DNA of 64,000 bases from Zeimonas sediminis (lineage in GTDB: Bacteria > Pseudomonadota > Gammaproteobacteria > Burkholderiales > Burkholderiaceae_E): NCBI RefSeq assembly GCF_023721795.1, contig NZ_JAMQYE010000001.1:248001-312000 (forward strand), given 5' to 3'. Made by a program: the position numbers and the translations under genes. The notes under the pieces are model-generated. The model saw only the letters and a program-made list of their open reading frames with translations. It made no database searches and was not told where the DNA came from. Numbering within the stretch: the first letter of the stretch is position 1; each line of letters starts with the position of its first letter. Shown piece after piece: positions 26,550 through 34,883 of the stretch.

Positions 26550-27908
26550 TCATGCCAGGCCGTAGGCCATGCGAAGCAGGGTGATCGGATGCGCCAGCTT
26601 GCCGTCGACGTTGCGGCCGGCCTCGGTCATCCCCTGCTCGATGTGGTGCCCGGCCAGCTGGCAGTCCGACGCGATCCAGTCGGGCTCGCCGCCGCCGGGA
26701 TGCTCGGCCATCTGCCGGAACACCGGGCGGCCGATCTTCATCGCGACCTCGTGGAACTCCTTCTTCACGCCCCAGGTGCCGGCGTGGCCCGAGCAGCGTT
26801 CGATCGCGTTGACGTTGGTGTCGGGCACCATCTGCAGCATCTCGCGGGTCTTCTGGCCCACGTTCTGCACCCGCAGGTGACAGGCGATGTGGTACGAGAC
26901 CTTGCCCAGCGCGGTCTTGAAGTCGGTCTTGAGCAGGCCGTCCTTCGCGCGCGCGACGAAGTACTCGAACGGGTCGTACATCGCCTCCTGGACCGCCTTC
27001 ACGTCGGCATCGTCCGGGAACATCAGCGGCAGTTCCTGCTTGAACATCAGCGCGCAGGACGGGATGGGCGCGAGGATCGCATAGCCCTCGCGCGCGAGCT
27101 TCGCCAGCGCCGGGATGTTCTTCTCCTTGAGCGCCGCCACCGACTCGAGGTCGCCGAGCTCGAGCTTCGGCATGCCGCAACAGGCCTCCTTCTCGGCCAG
27201 CACGTGCGGGATCTCGTTGTGGTCGAGCACCTTGATCAGGTCGTGGCCGATGCCGGGCTCGTTGTAGTTGATGTAGCAGGTCGCGTAGATCGCCACCTTG
27301 CCGGGCGTGCGCTCGCCGTCGCGCACCGGGTAGCCCTTCGAGGGTGCCGCGTAGGAGCGGAACTTCTCGCTGGTGAAATCCGGCAGCCAGGCCTTGTGGT
27401 GGACGCCGAGCTGCTTCTCGACGACGTTGCGCACGGTCTTGTTCTTCGCGAGCGCGTTGACCGCCTTGACCACGACCGGGATGCCGGCCAGCGTGCCGTT
27501 GCGGTCGGTCGACGACAGCGTCTTGTCGCGGAACTGGGTGGGCGTGCCCTGCCTGAACTGGATCGCCTTCGCGCGCAGCATCAGGTGCGGGAAGTCGAGA
27601 TTCCACGGGTGCGGCGGCACGTACGGGCACTTCGTCATGTAGCAGACGTCGCACAGGTAGCACTGGTCGACGACCTTCCAGTAGTCCTTGCGGTCGACCC
27701 CGTCGATTTCCATCGTCGACGACTCGTCGACCAGGTCGAACAGCGTCGGAAACGCGTTGCACAGGCTGACGCAGCGCCGGCATCCGTGGCAGATGTCGAA
27801 CACCCGCTCCATTTCGTCGAGCGCCGCCTTCTCGTCGTAGAACTCGGGGTTCTTCCAGTCGAGCGGATGGCGGGTAGGGGCTTCGAGCGAACCTTCGCGT
27901 ACGGTCAT
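26550..27908 (-). CDS. Fe-S oxidoreductase with CCG domains, HdrD/GlpC-like
   Basis: 452 residues. Two 4Fe-4S ferredoxin motifs near the N-terminus ([15 protein letters not shown] and [14 protein letters not shown]), then cysteine-rich CCG-type domains ([13 protein letters not shown], and ACHLRVQ...CSGHAGTWG...DCQLAGHHI). This is the heterodisulfide-reductase D / GlpC architecture, used to pass electrons between a quinone or ferredoxin and a partner. No membrane subunit or GlpA is adjacent. Instead it stands between rubrerythrin and DUF3501, suggesting it supplies electrons to the diiron protein or repairs clusters. That role is inference. Confidence 0.88.
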   Translation of the reverse strand: MTVREGSLEAPTRHPLDWKNPEFYDEKAALDEMERVFDICHGCRRCVSLCNAFPTLFDLVDESSTMEIDGVDRKDYWKVVDQCYLCDVCYMTKCPYVPPHPWNLDFPHLMLRAKAIQFRQGTPTQFRDKTLSSTDRNGTLAGIPVVVKAVNALAKNKTVRNVVEKQLGVHHKAWLPDFTSEKFRSYAAPSKGYPVRDGERTPGKVAIYATCYINYNEPGIGHDLIKVLDHNEIPHVLAEKEACCGMPKLELGDLESVAALKEKNIPALAKLAREGYAILAPIPSCALMFKQELPLMFPDDADVKAVQEAMYDPFEYFVARAKDGLLKTDFKTALGKVSYHIACHLRVQNVGQKTREMLQMVPDTNVNAIERCSGHAGTWGVKKEFHEVAMKIGRPVFRQMAEHPGGGEPDWIASDCQLAGHHIEQGMTEAGRNVDGKLAHPITLLRMAYGLA

Positions 27909-28002
27909 CGTCGTTACCTGCAGAAGTCGTGGAATTCGAGCTTGGCGGCCGCGGCGGCCCGCCGCGGATTCCGGTGCGTTGCGCGCGCCGGAGCCTGGAA
28001 CG

Positions 28003-28026
28003 AAAAGGGGAGCGCGAGCGCTCCCC
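28003..28026 (-). terminator. Hairpin terminator after rubrerythrin (minus strand)
   Basis: On the minus strand GGGGAGCG-CTCG-CGCTCCCC is followed by TTTT. It lies 67 bases after the rubrerythrin stop and 95 before the Fe-S gene, so it would end or attenuate transcription after rubrerythrin. The rest of the gap 27909-28092 shows no other feature. Confidence 0.7.
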
Positions 28027-28092
28027 CGTCCGCTGGCCGGGGAACGTGCGCGCAGGTCGGCCGACCCGCGCGCCGCAGCCCCGGACGGGCGC

Positions 28093-28512
28093 TCAGGCCA
28101 GGCCTTCGAGGGCCTTGGCGAACTTGTTCGCGTGCGAACGCTCGGCCTTGGCCAGCGTCTCGAACCAGTCGGCGATCTCGTCGAAACCCTCGTCGCGGGC
28201 GGTCTTGGCCATGCCCGGGTACATGTCGGTGTACTCGTGGGTCTCGCCGGCGACGGCGGCCTTCAGGTTGGCTTCCGACGGGCCGATCGGCAGGTCGGTG
28301 GCCGGGTCGCCCACTTCGGCCAGGTAGTCCAGGTGGCCGTGCGCGTGGCCGGTCTCGCCTTCGGCGGTCGAGCGGAACAGCGCGGCGACTTCGGGATGAC
28401 CCTCGACGTCGGCCTTGTTTGCGAAGTACAGGTAGCGGCGGTTGGCCTGGCTCTCGCCGGCGAACGCGTCCTTCAGATTCTGATGCGTCTTGGTTCCCTT
28501 GAGGGTCGGCAT
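28093..28512 (-). CDS. Rubrerythrin-type diiron protein (no rubredoxin domain)
   Basis: 139 residues from ATG 28512, preceded by GGAG on the minus strand. Ferritin-like four-helix protein: ligand motifs [36 protein letters not shown] and [11 protein letters not shown] provide the Glu/His iron ligands of rubrerythrins. It contains no cysteine, so the C-terminal rubredoxin domain of classical rubrerythrin is absent (erythrin/sulerythrin type) and electrons must come from another protein, plausibly the neighbouring Fe-S oxidoreductase. Likely a peroxide reductase in the cytoplasm. Confidence 0.92.
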   Translation of the reverse strand: MPTLKGTKTHQNLKDAFAGESQANRRYLYFANKADVEGHPEVAALFRSTAEGETGHAHGHLDYLAEVGDPATDLPIGPSEANLKAAVAGETHEYTDMYPGMAKTARDEGFDEIADWFETLAKAERSHANKFAKALEGLA

Positions 28513-28585
28513 TGAAGTCTCCTTGACTTGCGTTGGGTCGGAGGAACGTCGCGCCGCGTTCGAGCGGTCGTCGACGGGCAAGGGG

Positions 28586-28615
28586 AGGTTAGCAAAGTCC
28601 GATTGCGAGTGCCAA
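28586..28615 (-). promoter_or_regulatory. Possible rubrerythrin promoter in an AT-rich island
   Basis: On the minus strand TTGGCA (28615-28610) and TAACCT (28591-28586) are spaced by 18 bases, upstream of rubrerythrin. Just beyond it, 28600-28645 is unusually AT-rich for this genome and contains an imperfect dyad bounded by CCAAT and ATTGG. Confidence 0.35.
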
Positions 28616-28710
28616 TTGACGATGCATATGCGATTGATTGGTCGAGACTATCGCGTGCTTCGACGACAGGCCGTTGCGGGCCCCGGCAGTGTGCTCCGCG
28701 TTCGCCGGGC

Positions 28711-30051
28711 TCACGCAGCCAGCGTCGGCAACTCGAGTATCGCGCGCAGGCCCTTGCCGGCCTCCGAGGCGAGCGCGAGGCTGCCGCCGTAGCGCCGCGC
28801 GATCCGCTCGACGATCGCCAGCCCCAGCCCGGCGCCGCCGGCGTCGCTGCGCTCGGCGTCGAGCCGCTCGAAGGGACGCGTCAGTCGCTCGAGCTGGTCT
28901 GGCGGCACGCCGGGGCCGGCATCCGAGACCTCGATCCGGATCCCGCCCGGCGTGGCGGCAGCGCGCAGGTCGATCCGCGCGATGCCGTCGGGGCTGCGGC
29001 CGTAGCGCAGCGCGTTGTCGATCAGGTTGCCGATCGCCCTGGCCAGGTCGGTCGGGTCGCCCCGCCAGGACCGCGTGTCGCCCGCGTCGACCGAGAGCTC
29101 CAGCGTATCGGTGGCCGCGAGCGGCCGGTAGCTCGCCGCGGTCGCCTCGATCAGCGCGGGCACGTCGACGGTCTCGCCGCGCGGCGGCTGCGCGATCCGC
29201 GCGTAGTGCACGAACTGTCCGACGATCCGGTCGATGCGCTCGATGTCGCCGGCCATCGCGTCGCGCTGGGCCTCTTCGAGCGCCGCCAACTCGATCTCCA
29301 TGCGCAGCCGCGCGAGCGGGCTGCGGATGTCGTGCGAGATGCCGGCCAGCGCGATCGTCCGGTCGCGCTCGAGCGCCGCGAGGTCGGCTGCCATGCGGTT
29401 GAAGCGCCGGTTCAGCTCGGCGATCTCGCTGGGGCCGCTGACCGGCAGCGCCGGTGGCGGCTCGCCCCGGCTCACCGCGCCGAGCGCGCGCGCCAGCACC
29501 GCGAGCGGCCGGTTGACCAGGCGCGAGAGCAGCAGCGCGCCCACCAGCGACAGCGACAGCGCGATCGCGCCGAGCAGGCGGATGCTGGGCCCGAACTGCC
29601 GCTCGATTCGCTCGCGCGGCAGGATCAGCCAGTAGGCGTCGCCCTCGATGCCGAAGCTGATCCACACGCCGTCGACGCCGTTGACGCGCCCGGCGACCTG
29701 GGTCGGCTCGCCGAGCAGCTGCCGCAGGCGCGGCTCGATCGCGCGCAGCCGCGGGCCGGAGCCCTGCGGATCGATCCGGTCGCCCGGCTCGAGCGGCAGC
29801 ACGCGGACCCCTTCGTCGCGCGCGAGCTCCTCGAGCAGCAGCAGCCGGCGCTCGGCGTCGGCGCTGACCAGCGCAGAGCGGGTCAGGTTCAGCACGGTGG
29901 CCAGCTCCCAGGCCAGCCGTTGCTCGGGCGGCGCCGGGTCGAGCAGCCGCATCGCGCCGAGCGTGGCGGCCAGGCTCGCCACGATCAGCGCGCCGAGCAT
30001 CAGGAATGTGCGCCAGAACAGGCTGATCCGCGGCATCGGCGGCCGGCTCAC
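28711..30051 (-). CDS. EnvZ-type sensor histidine kinase
   Basis: 446 residues from a GTG overlapping the regulator stop (GTGA); ATG 30036 is an alternative. Membrane helices at about residues 12-34 and 157-178 flank a 120-residue periplasmic domain. A HAMP region follows, then the H-box [15 protein letters not shown] with His240 as phospho-acceptor, and the ATPase motifs [10 protein letters not shown] (N), DAGPGVP (G1) and GAGLGLAIV (G2). It is the EnvZ/OmpR-type partner of the regulator upstream and probably senses an envelope signal. The 198-base gap after it (28513-28710) holds the rubrerythrin promoter region and no gene. Confidence 0.93.
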   Translation of the reverse strand: MSRPPMPRISLFWRTFLMLGALIVASLAATLGAMRLLDPAPPEQRLAWELATVLNLTRSALVSADAERRLLLLEELARDEGVRVLPLEPGDRIDPQGSGPRLRAIEPRLRQLLGEPTQVAGRVNGVDGVWISFGIEGDAYWLILPRERIERQFGPSIRLLGAIALSLSLVGALLLSRLVNRPLAVLARALGAVSRGEPPPALPVSGPSEIAELNRRFNRMAADLAALERDRTIALAGISHDIRSPLARLRMEIELAALEEAQRDAMAGDIERIDRIVGQFVHYARIAQPPRGETVDVPALIEATAASYRPLAATDTLELSVDAGDTRSWRGDPTDLARAIGNLIDNALRYGRSPDGIARIDLRAAATPGGIRIEVSDAGPGVPPDQLERLTRPFERLDAERSDAGGAGLGLAIVERIARRYGGSLALASEAGKGLRAILELPTLAA

Positions 30052-30776
30052 TGGCCGTCGGGCACGAACACGTAGCCGACGCCCCAGACGGTCTGGATGT
30101 AGCGGGGTTGTTGCGGGTCGGTCTCGATCAGCTTTCGCAGCCGCGACACCTGGACGTCGAGGCTGCGGTCGTAGGCGCCGTACTCGCGGCCGCGGGCGAG
30201 CGCCATCAGCTTCTCGCGCGACAGCGGCGAGCGCGGGTGGCGCACCAGGGTCTTGAGCACCGAGAACTCCCCCGAGGTGAGCGGCACCGGCTCGCCGTCG
30301 CGCGTCAGCGCCCGGGTGGCGAGGTTCAGCACGAAGGGGCCGAAGGCCACTTCCTCGGGCTCGGCCGACGGCGCGCCCGGCAGCTCGGGCGGCGGCTGGC
30401 GGCGCAGCACCGCGTGGATGCGGGCCAGCAACTCGCGCGGATTGAAGGGCTTGGGCAGGTAGTCGTCGGCACCGACCTCGAGCCCTATGATGCGGTCGAC
30501 GTCGTCGCCGCGCGCGGTCAGCATCACGACCGGCGTGCGTTCGCCGGCGCCGCGCAGCCGGCGCACGATCGACAGGCCGTCCTCGCCGGGCAGCATCAGG
30601 TCGAGCACGATCAGGTCGAAGTTCTCGCGCAACAGCAGCCGGTTCATGGCCGGCCCGTCGGCGGCGAGGCTCACCTCGAAGCCGTTGTCGGTCAGGTAGC
30701 GCCTGAGCAGGTCGCGCATCCTCGGATCGTCGTCGACGATCAGCAGCTTCCTGGGCGCCGTGGCATTGGTGTTCAT
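30048..30776 (-). CDS. OmpR-family response regulator
   Basis: 242 residues from ATG 30776. Receiver domain with [14 protein letters not shown] (acid pocket), phospho-acceptor Asp59 in [21 protein letters not shown] and KPF lysine ([11 protein letters not shown]). The C-terminal winged helix has [16 protein letters not shown], the [14 protein letters not shown] recognition helix and [12 protein letters not shown]. This is an OmpR-type DNA-binding regulator paired with the kinase that follows. Upstream, three repeats in the divergent intergenic space look like its binding site, suggesting autoregulation and control of the exported protein next door. Confidence 0.93.
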   Translation of the reverse strand: MNTNATAPRKLLIVDDDPRMRDLLRRYLTDNGFEVSLAADGPAMNRLLLRENFDLIVLDLMLPGEDGLSIVRRLRGAGERTPVVMLTARGDDVDRIIGLEVGADDYLPKPFNPRELLARIHAVLRRQPPPELPGAPSAEPEEVAFGPFVLNLATRALTRDGEPVPLTSGEFSVLKTLVRHPRSPLSREKLMALARGREYGAYDRSLDVQVSRLRKLIETDPQQPRYIQTVWGVGYVFVPDGQ

Positions 30777-30830
30777 GGCGTCGATGATAGCCTCGGCGCC
30801 GCGGGCGCGGCGCGCGCAGCCGCCGGCCGG

Positions 30831-30857
30831 TTTACCGCTTGTTACAGCGCTTACCGC
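30831..30857. promoter_or_regulatory. Triple GTAA-type repeat, probable response-regulator operator
   Basis: Plus strand has TTACCGC at 30832-30838, TTACAGC at 30842-30848 and TTACCGC at 30851-30857. On the minus strand these read GGTAA, TGTAA and GGTAA, spaced 9 and 10 bases, close to one helical turn. Tandem sites with that spacing are how OmpR-family dimers bind, and the GTAA-N5-GTAA layout resembles the CpxR box. Confidence 0.6.
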
Positions 30858-30889
30858 ATCGGCGGTATCCGCGCGGCGACGGGGCTGGC

Positions 30890-30895
30890 TAGAAT
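30890..30895 (+). promoter_or_regulatory. TAGAAT -10 of the small exported protein gene
   Basis: TAGAAT sits six bases before the ATG at 30902, 32 bases downstream of the triple repeat. With no leader left for a Shine-Dalgarno, the transcript would be leaderless or nearly so; otherwise the start is used from another promoter. Confidence 0.35.
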
Positions 30896-30901
30896 TCGGG
30901 C

Positions 30902-31267
30902 ATGAATCTGGCACCCCCGTCCTCCCGCCGCCGTTTTCTCGGCCGTCTCGCCGGGCTCGCCCTTGCGGTCGGCCTGGGGGCGGCCGCCGCGGCGCACGCC
31001 CCGCAGGCCGCGGCGCAGCCGGGCGGGCGCCAGCAACCCGGACGGGGCCGGCTCGATCAGGACGAGCGCGACCGTCTCCGGCGCGACCTTCGCGAGCGCG
31101 GCTTCGAGGGCTGGCCGCGCCGCGAGGCCGAGCCGGAGCGGGGCGCGGGGCGCGGCTTCGGCGGGCCGGGCCGCGATCCCGGTTTCGGCCAGCCCGGAAG
31201 GCTCTCCGACGACGAGCGGCAGCAGTTGCGCAGGCAGCTGCGCGAGGCAGGGCGACGCCGCAACTAG
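30902..31267 (+). CDS. Small exported protein with twin-arginine-like signal, CpxP/Spy-like in size
   Basis: 121 residues. The N-terminus [18 protein letters not shown] resembles a Tat signal (RRxFL followed by a hydrophobic stretch), with a likely cleavage after the Ala-rich segment. The mature part is about 80 residues, very basic and acidic, with two copies of a short helical repeat: [17 protein letters not shown] and [17 protein letters not shown], separated by a Gly/Arg-rich linker. No database family is recalled. Size, export and position opposite a two-component system are like CpxP/Spy, but the LTxxQ motif is only loosely matched. Confidence 0.65.
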   Translation: MNLAPPSSRRRFLGRLAGLALAVGLGAAAAAHAPQAAAQPGGRQQPGRGRLDQDERDRLRRDLRERGFEGWPRREAEPERGAGRGFGGPGRDPGFGQPGRLSDDERQQLRRQLREAGRRRN

Positions 31268-31303
31268 GGGCGCTCGCCGAACCGCCCTAGAATCGCGTTC
31301 TCC

Positions 31304-32158
31304 ATGACACGCGATTCCCTTCCGAACGATGCCCAAGCGCCGGGTGGCACCCGGCTGCTCGCGCTGGCGACGTCCGGCGCGTGGGCCTCGGCCGCGCTGC
31401 TCAGGACGGGGCAGGCCGGCATCGAGTGCGACAGCCTTGCCGAGCCGGCGGGCCCGGACCAGTCGGCGCGCATGCTCGCGATGATCGGCGAGCTGCTGCC
31501 CCGCGAGAAGCTGGACTCGCTCGACGCGATCGCCTTCGATGCCGGCCCCGGCGCGTTCACCGGGCTGCGGATCGGCTGCTCGGTCGCGCAGGGCCTGGCC
31601 TTCGCGCGCGGCCTGCCGCTGATCGAGGTCGGCAGCCTCGAGGCGGCCGCCTGGCGCAGCCTGCGCGCGAGCGGCCTGCCGGCGGCGCTGGTGCTGGCGG
31701 TCAACGACGCGCGCATGGGCGAGGTCTACGCCGCGCTCTTCTCGGTCAGCGCGCCGGCCTCCGATGCCGGCGCCCCGATCTGCGAGCTCCTCGCGGGGCC
31801 GGCGGTCGCGCGGCCCGAGGCGCCGCCCCCGGCACTGGCGCGCGCCGCGCTCGAGCCGGCGCGGCCCGATCTTGCCGGCCGGCCCTCCCTGGCGGCCGGC
31901 GACGCATGGCACGGCATCGGCCTGGGCGAGGGATGGCGGCGTGCCATCGGGCTCGCGCCGGGCGCCGGGCCGCAGGCCGCGCTGCGCTCGGCACAGCCGG
32001 GCGATGCCCGGGCGGTCGCCGAGCTGGCGCTCGGGCTGTGGCGGGCAGGCCTCGCGGTGCCGGCCGAGGCGGCGTCGCCGCGCTACGTCCGCGACAAGGT
32101 GGCGCTCGACGTCGACGAGCAGCGGCTGCTGCGCGAGCGCAAGGCGGGGGCGGCATGA
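31304..32158 (+). CDS. tsaB: tRNA t6A biosynthesis protein TsaB
   Basis: 284 residues, longer than E. coli TsaB because of Ala-rich inserts. ASKHA-like fold: LLALATSG at the N-terminus, DAIAFDAGPGAFTGLRIGCSVAQGLAF, the most conserved TsaB segment, and VNDARMGEVYAALF. TsaB is the scaffold partner of TsaD and TsaE in making threonylcarbamoyl-A37 of tRNAs. It overlaps rimI by ATGA, and rimI overlaps the UDG gene the same way, so the three are translated as a unit. Confidence 0.93.
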   Translation: MTRDSLPNDAQAPGGTRLLALATSGAWASAALLRTGQAGIECDSLAEPAGPDQSARMLAMIGELLPREKLDSLDAIAFDAGPGAFTGLRIGCSVAQGLAFARGLPLIEVGSLEAAAWRSLRASGLPAALVLAVNDARMGEVYAALFSVSAPASDAGAPICELLAGPAVARPEAPPPALARAALEPARPDLAGRPSLAAGDAWHGIGLGEGWRRAIGLAPGAGPQAALRSAQPGDARAVAELALGLWRAGLAVPAEAASPRYVRDKVALDVDEQRLLRERKAGAA

Positions 32159-32760
32159 ACGCGGGGCCTGAGCAGCAGTCGCCGGACGACCGGAACGGAG
32201 GCGCGACGCCGGCGACCGGCGCCGCATCGGCGCGAGGCCCCGCCCGGCCCGGAGGCGTCGCGACGGCTGCGGGCGAGCTGCCGAGCGGTCTGCGCGCGCG
32301 GCCGATGACTCGTGCCGATCTGCCGGCGGTGGTCGCGATCGAGAACCGGATCTACCCGTTTCCGTGGTCGGCCGGCAACTTCTCGGATTCGCTCGAGGCC
32401 GGCTACGACTGCTGGGCCTTCGAGGCGCCTTCGGGCGAGCTCATCGCCTACTCGATCGCGATGTGGATCCCCGACGAGGTGCACTTGCTCAACCTGAGCG
32501 TGGCCGCGCCGCACCAGGGCAGGGGCCTCGGGCGAGCGATCCTCGAATGGCTCTGTGCCGGCGCCGTGCGCCGCGGAGCGATGGGCATGCTGCTCGAGGT
32601 GCGCCCGTCCAATCTCCCCGCGCGGCGGCTCTACGACAGCAGCGGCTTCCAGCGGATCGGCGTGCGCCGCCGCTACTATCCGGCGCCCGAGGGACAGCGC
32701 GAGGACGCCTGGGTGCTGTTCCGCCGCTTCGGGGCAGGCGAGGGCGGCGGCGCGCCATGA
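32155..32760 (+). CDS. rimI: Ribosomal-protein-alanine N-acetyltransferase RimI
   Basis: 201 residues. The first 45 are a low-complexity Gly/Ala/Pro extension not found in E. coli RimI. The GNAT domain then has MTRADLPAVVAIENRIYPFPWS (typical RimI beginning), LNLSVAAPHQGRGLGRAILEW with the acetyl-CoA loop, and VRPSNLPARRLYDSSGFQRIG. RimI acetylates the N-terminus of ribosomal protein S18. Co-located with tsaB as in many proteobacteria. Confidence 0.93.
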   Translation: MNAGPEQQSPDDRNGGATPATGAASARGPARPGGVATAAGELPSGLRARPMTRADLPAVVAIENRIYPFPWSAGNFSDSLEAGYDCWAFEAPSGELIAYSIAMWIPDEVHLLNLSVAAPHQGRGLGRAILEWLCAGAVRRGAMGMLLEVRPSNLPARRLYDSSGFQRIGVRRRYYPAPEGQREDAWVLFRRFGAGEGGGAP

Positions 32761-33557
32761 GCACGTCGAAGGATCGCGCCTGGGAGGCGCTGGGCATCGG
32801 GCCGCGGTGGGCGCTTCGGGAGCGGCCGGCCCCGGAGTCGCAGTCGGCCCGGCTCCCGCCGGATTTCGAGCGGGCAGACGTCTCCCAGGCGTCCCCGGGG
32901 TCCGAAGCCTCCGGGGCTTCCCCGGGGCCCGAGGTCTCCGGGATTTCCACCGGTTCCGCTGCTTCCCCGGTTTCCCTGGTAGAGCGGATGGACTGGCCCG
33001 CGCTGCGCGAGGCGGTGGCCGGCTGCCGACTCTGCGGCCTCTGCGAGAGCCGGCGAAACACGGTCTTCGGAGTCGGCGACGAAGCGGCTTCGTGGATGGT
33101 CGTCGGCGAAGCGCCCGGCGCCGACGAGGACCGCCTCGGCGAGCCCTTCGTGGGGCGGGCCGGGCAGCTGCTCGACGCGATGCTGGCCGCGGTCGGCCGA
33201 TCGCGCAGGCAGGGCGTGTTCATCGCCAACGTGCTGAAGTGCCGGCCCCCGGACAACCGCAATCCGTCGCCCGAGGAGATCGAGCGCTGCTCGCCGTACC
33301 TGCGGCGACAGGTCGAGCTGGTCGCGCCCGAACTGATCCTGGTCGTCGGGAAGATCGCCGCCCAGGCGCTGCTCGACACCGAAGCCTCGATCGCCAGCCT
33401 GCGCGGCCAGGTCCATCGCTACCGGGCCGGCGGCGCCGAGATACCGGTGGTCGTCACCTACCACCCGGCCTACCTGCTGCGCACGCCCCTGGACAAGGGC
33501 AAGGCCTGGGCGGACCTCAGGCTCGCGGCGAGGATCAGTGCTTCGGCTCGCCGATGA
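32757..33557 (+). CDS. Uracil-DNA glycosylase, family 4 (Fe-S) type
   Basis: 266 residues from ATG overlapping the rimI stop. After an N-terminal low-complexity stretch of alternating Ser/Gly/Ala/Glu (residues about 38-75, encoded by degenerate repeats) come the family-4 UDG features: GCRLCGLCESRRNTVFG with two cluster cysteines, VVGEAPGADEDRLGEPFVGRAG (motif A), CRPPDNRNPSPEEIERC with the other two, and TYHPAYLL (motif B). It excises uracil from DNA in base-excision repair. The 3' end overlaps convergent lplT by 23 bases. Confidence 0.9.
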   Translation: MSTSKDRAWEALGIGPRWALRERPAPESQSARLPPDFERADVSQASPGSEASGASPGPEVSGISTGSAASPVSLVERMDWPALREAVAGCRLCGLCESRRNTVFGVGDEAASWMVVGEAPGADEDRLGEPFVGRAGQLLDAMLAAVGRSRRQGVFIANVLKCRPPDNRNPSPEEIERCSPYLRRQVELVAPELILVVGKIAAQALLDTEASIASLRGQVHRYRAGGAEIPVVVTYHPAYLLRTPLDKGKAWADLRLAARISASARR

Positions 33558-34797
33558 GGGCGACCGAGTCGAAGCGCCGCTGGTTGGCGCGGTGCAGCGC
33601 GATCACGGCGAGCATCGTGGCCGCGACGAAGCCCCCGAACATCACGATCACCAGGTTCACTTCCAGTTCGAGCTTCAGCAGAAGCGAGTAGAGCCCGAGC
33701 ATCAGCAGGATGTTCAGGTTCTCGTTGAAGTTCTGCACCGCGATCGAGTGGCCCGCGCTGAGCAGCACGTGGCCGCGGTGCTGCAGCAGCGCGTTCATCG
33801 GCACGACGAAGAAGCCGGCCAGCCCGCCGATCAGCACCAGCAGCGGCCAGGCGGCCCACTGGGTGGTGACCAGCGTCATCATAGGCACGAGAAGGCCCAT
33901 CGCGACGCCCACCGGCAGCACGCGCAGCGACTCGCGAAGACGGATCATGCGCGCGGCCGAGACCGCGCCGACCGCGATGCCGAGCGCCACGATGCCCTGC
34001 AGGATCGCCGCCTTGTCCAGCGGCATGCCCAGATGGGCACGCGCCCAGTCGAGCACGATGAACTGCAGCGTGGCGCCGGCGCCCCAGAACAGCGTGGTGA
34101 CCGCCAGCGAGATCTGGCCCAGCTTGTCCTTCCACAGCACCACGCAGCAGTGGCCGAATTCGACGACCAGCCTGACCGGGTTGCGCTGCTGCTCGGGGTA
34201 GCGGGCGCCGGTGTCGGGGATACGCAGGTTGAACCACGCGGCGAGCGCGTAGCACAGCGCGATCACCAGGATCGCCATCTCGGCGGGCGAGTCGACGCCG
34301 GTGTCGATCCAGGGCAGATCGGCCGCGAGCAGGAACCCCGAGACCCCCGGGCTGATCAGCGCGCCGCCCAGCACGGTGCCCAGCACGATCGAGCCCACCG
34401 TGGTCCCTTCGATCCAGCCGTTGGCGGCCACCAGCTTCTCGGGCGGAAGCAGCTCGGTCAGGATGCCGTACTTGGCCGGCGAATAGGCGGCGGCGCCGAA
34501 GCCGACCACCGCGTAGGCCAGCAGCGGGTGAACCGAGAAGAACATCAGCGCGCAGCCGACGATCTTCACCGCGTTGGTCACCAGCATCACCTTGCCCTTG
34601 GGCATCGAGTCGGCGAAGGCGCCGACGAAGGGCGCGAGCATCACGTACGAGACGGTGAAGAACAGCTTCAGCAGCGGCTTCATCCAGTCCGGCGCGTGCA
34701 TCTCGATCAGCAGTGCGATCGCCGCGATCAGCAACGCGTTGTCCGCCAGCGACGAGAAGAACTGCGCCGCCATGATCGTGTAGAACCCGCGCTTCAT
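33535..34797 (-). CDS. lplT: Lysophospholipid transporter LplT (MFS)
   Basis: 420 residues with about 12 membrane helices, starting at ATG 34797 (MKRGFYTIMAAQFFSSLADNALLIAAI, the standard LplT beginning). The loop FADSMPKGKVMLVTNAVK and AAYSPAKYGILTELLPPEKLVAANGW are characteristic. In enterobacteria LplT flips lysophosphatidylethanolamine inward for reacylation by Aas; here no aas is adjacent. Divergent from alr, 86 bases apart. Confidence 0.93.
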   Translation of the reverse strand: MKRGFYTIMAAQFFSSLADNALLIAAIALLIEMHAPDWMKPLLKLFFTVSYVMLAPFVGAFADSMPKGKVMLVTNAVKIVGCALMFFSVHPLLAYAVVGFGAAAYSPAKYGILTELLPPEKLVAANGWIEGTTVGSIVLGTVLGGALISPGVSGFLLAADLPWIDTGVDSPAEMAILVIALCYALAAWFNLRIPDTGARYPEQQRNPVRLVVEFGHCCVVLWKDKLGQISLAVTTLFWGAGATLQFIVLDWARAHLGMPLDKAAILQGIVALGIAVGAVSAARMIRLRESLRVLPVGVAMGLLVPMMTLVTTQWAAWPLLVLIGGLAGFFVVPMNALLQHRGHVLLSAGHSIAVQNFNENLNILLMLGLYSLLLKLELEVNLVIVMFGGFVAATMLAVIALHRANQRRFDSVALIGEPKH

Positions 34798-34883
34798 CGG
34801 GATGCCAAGGTCTCCATTCCCCCGCGCGGATCCCGTCCTTCCGGGCGTCGGTCGTACGCGCGGCTGCGTTATACCATGCCGCC

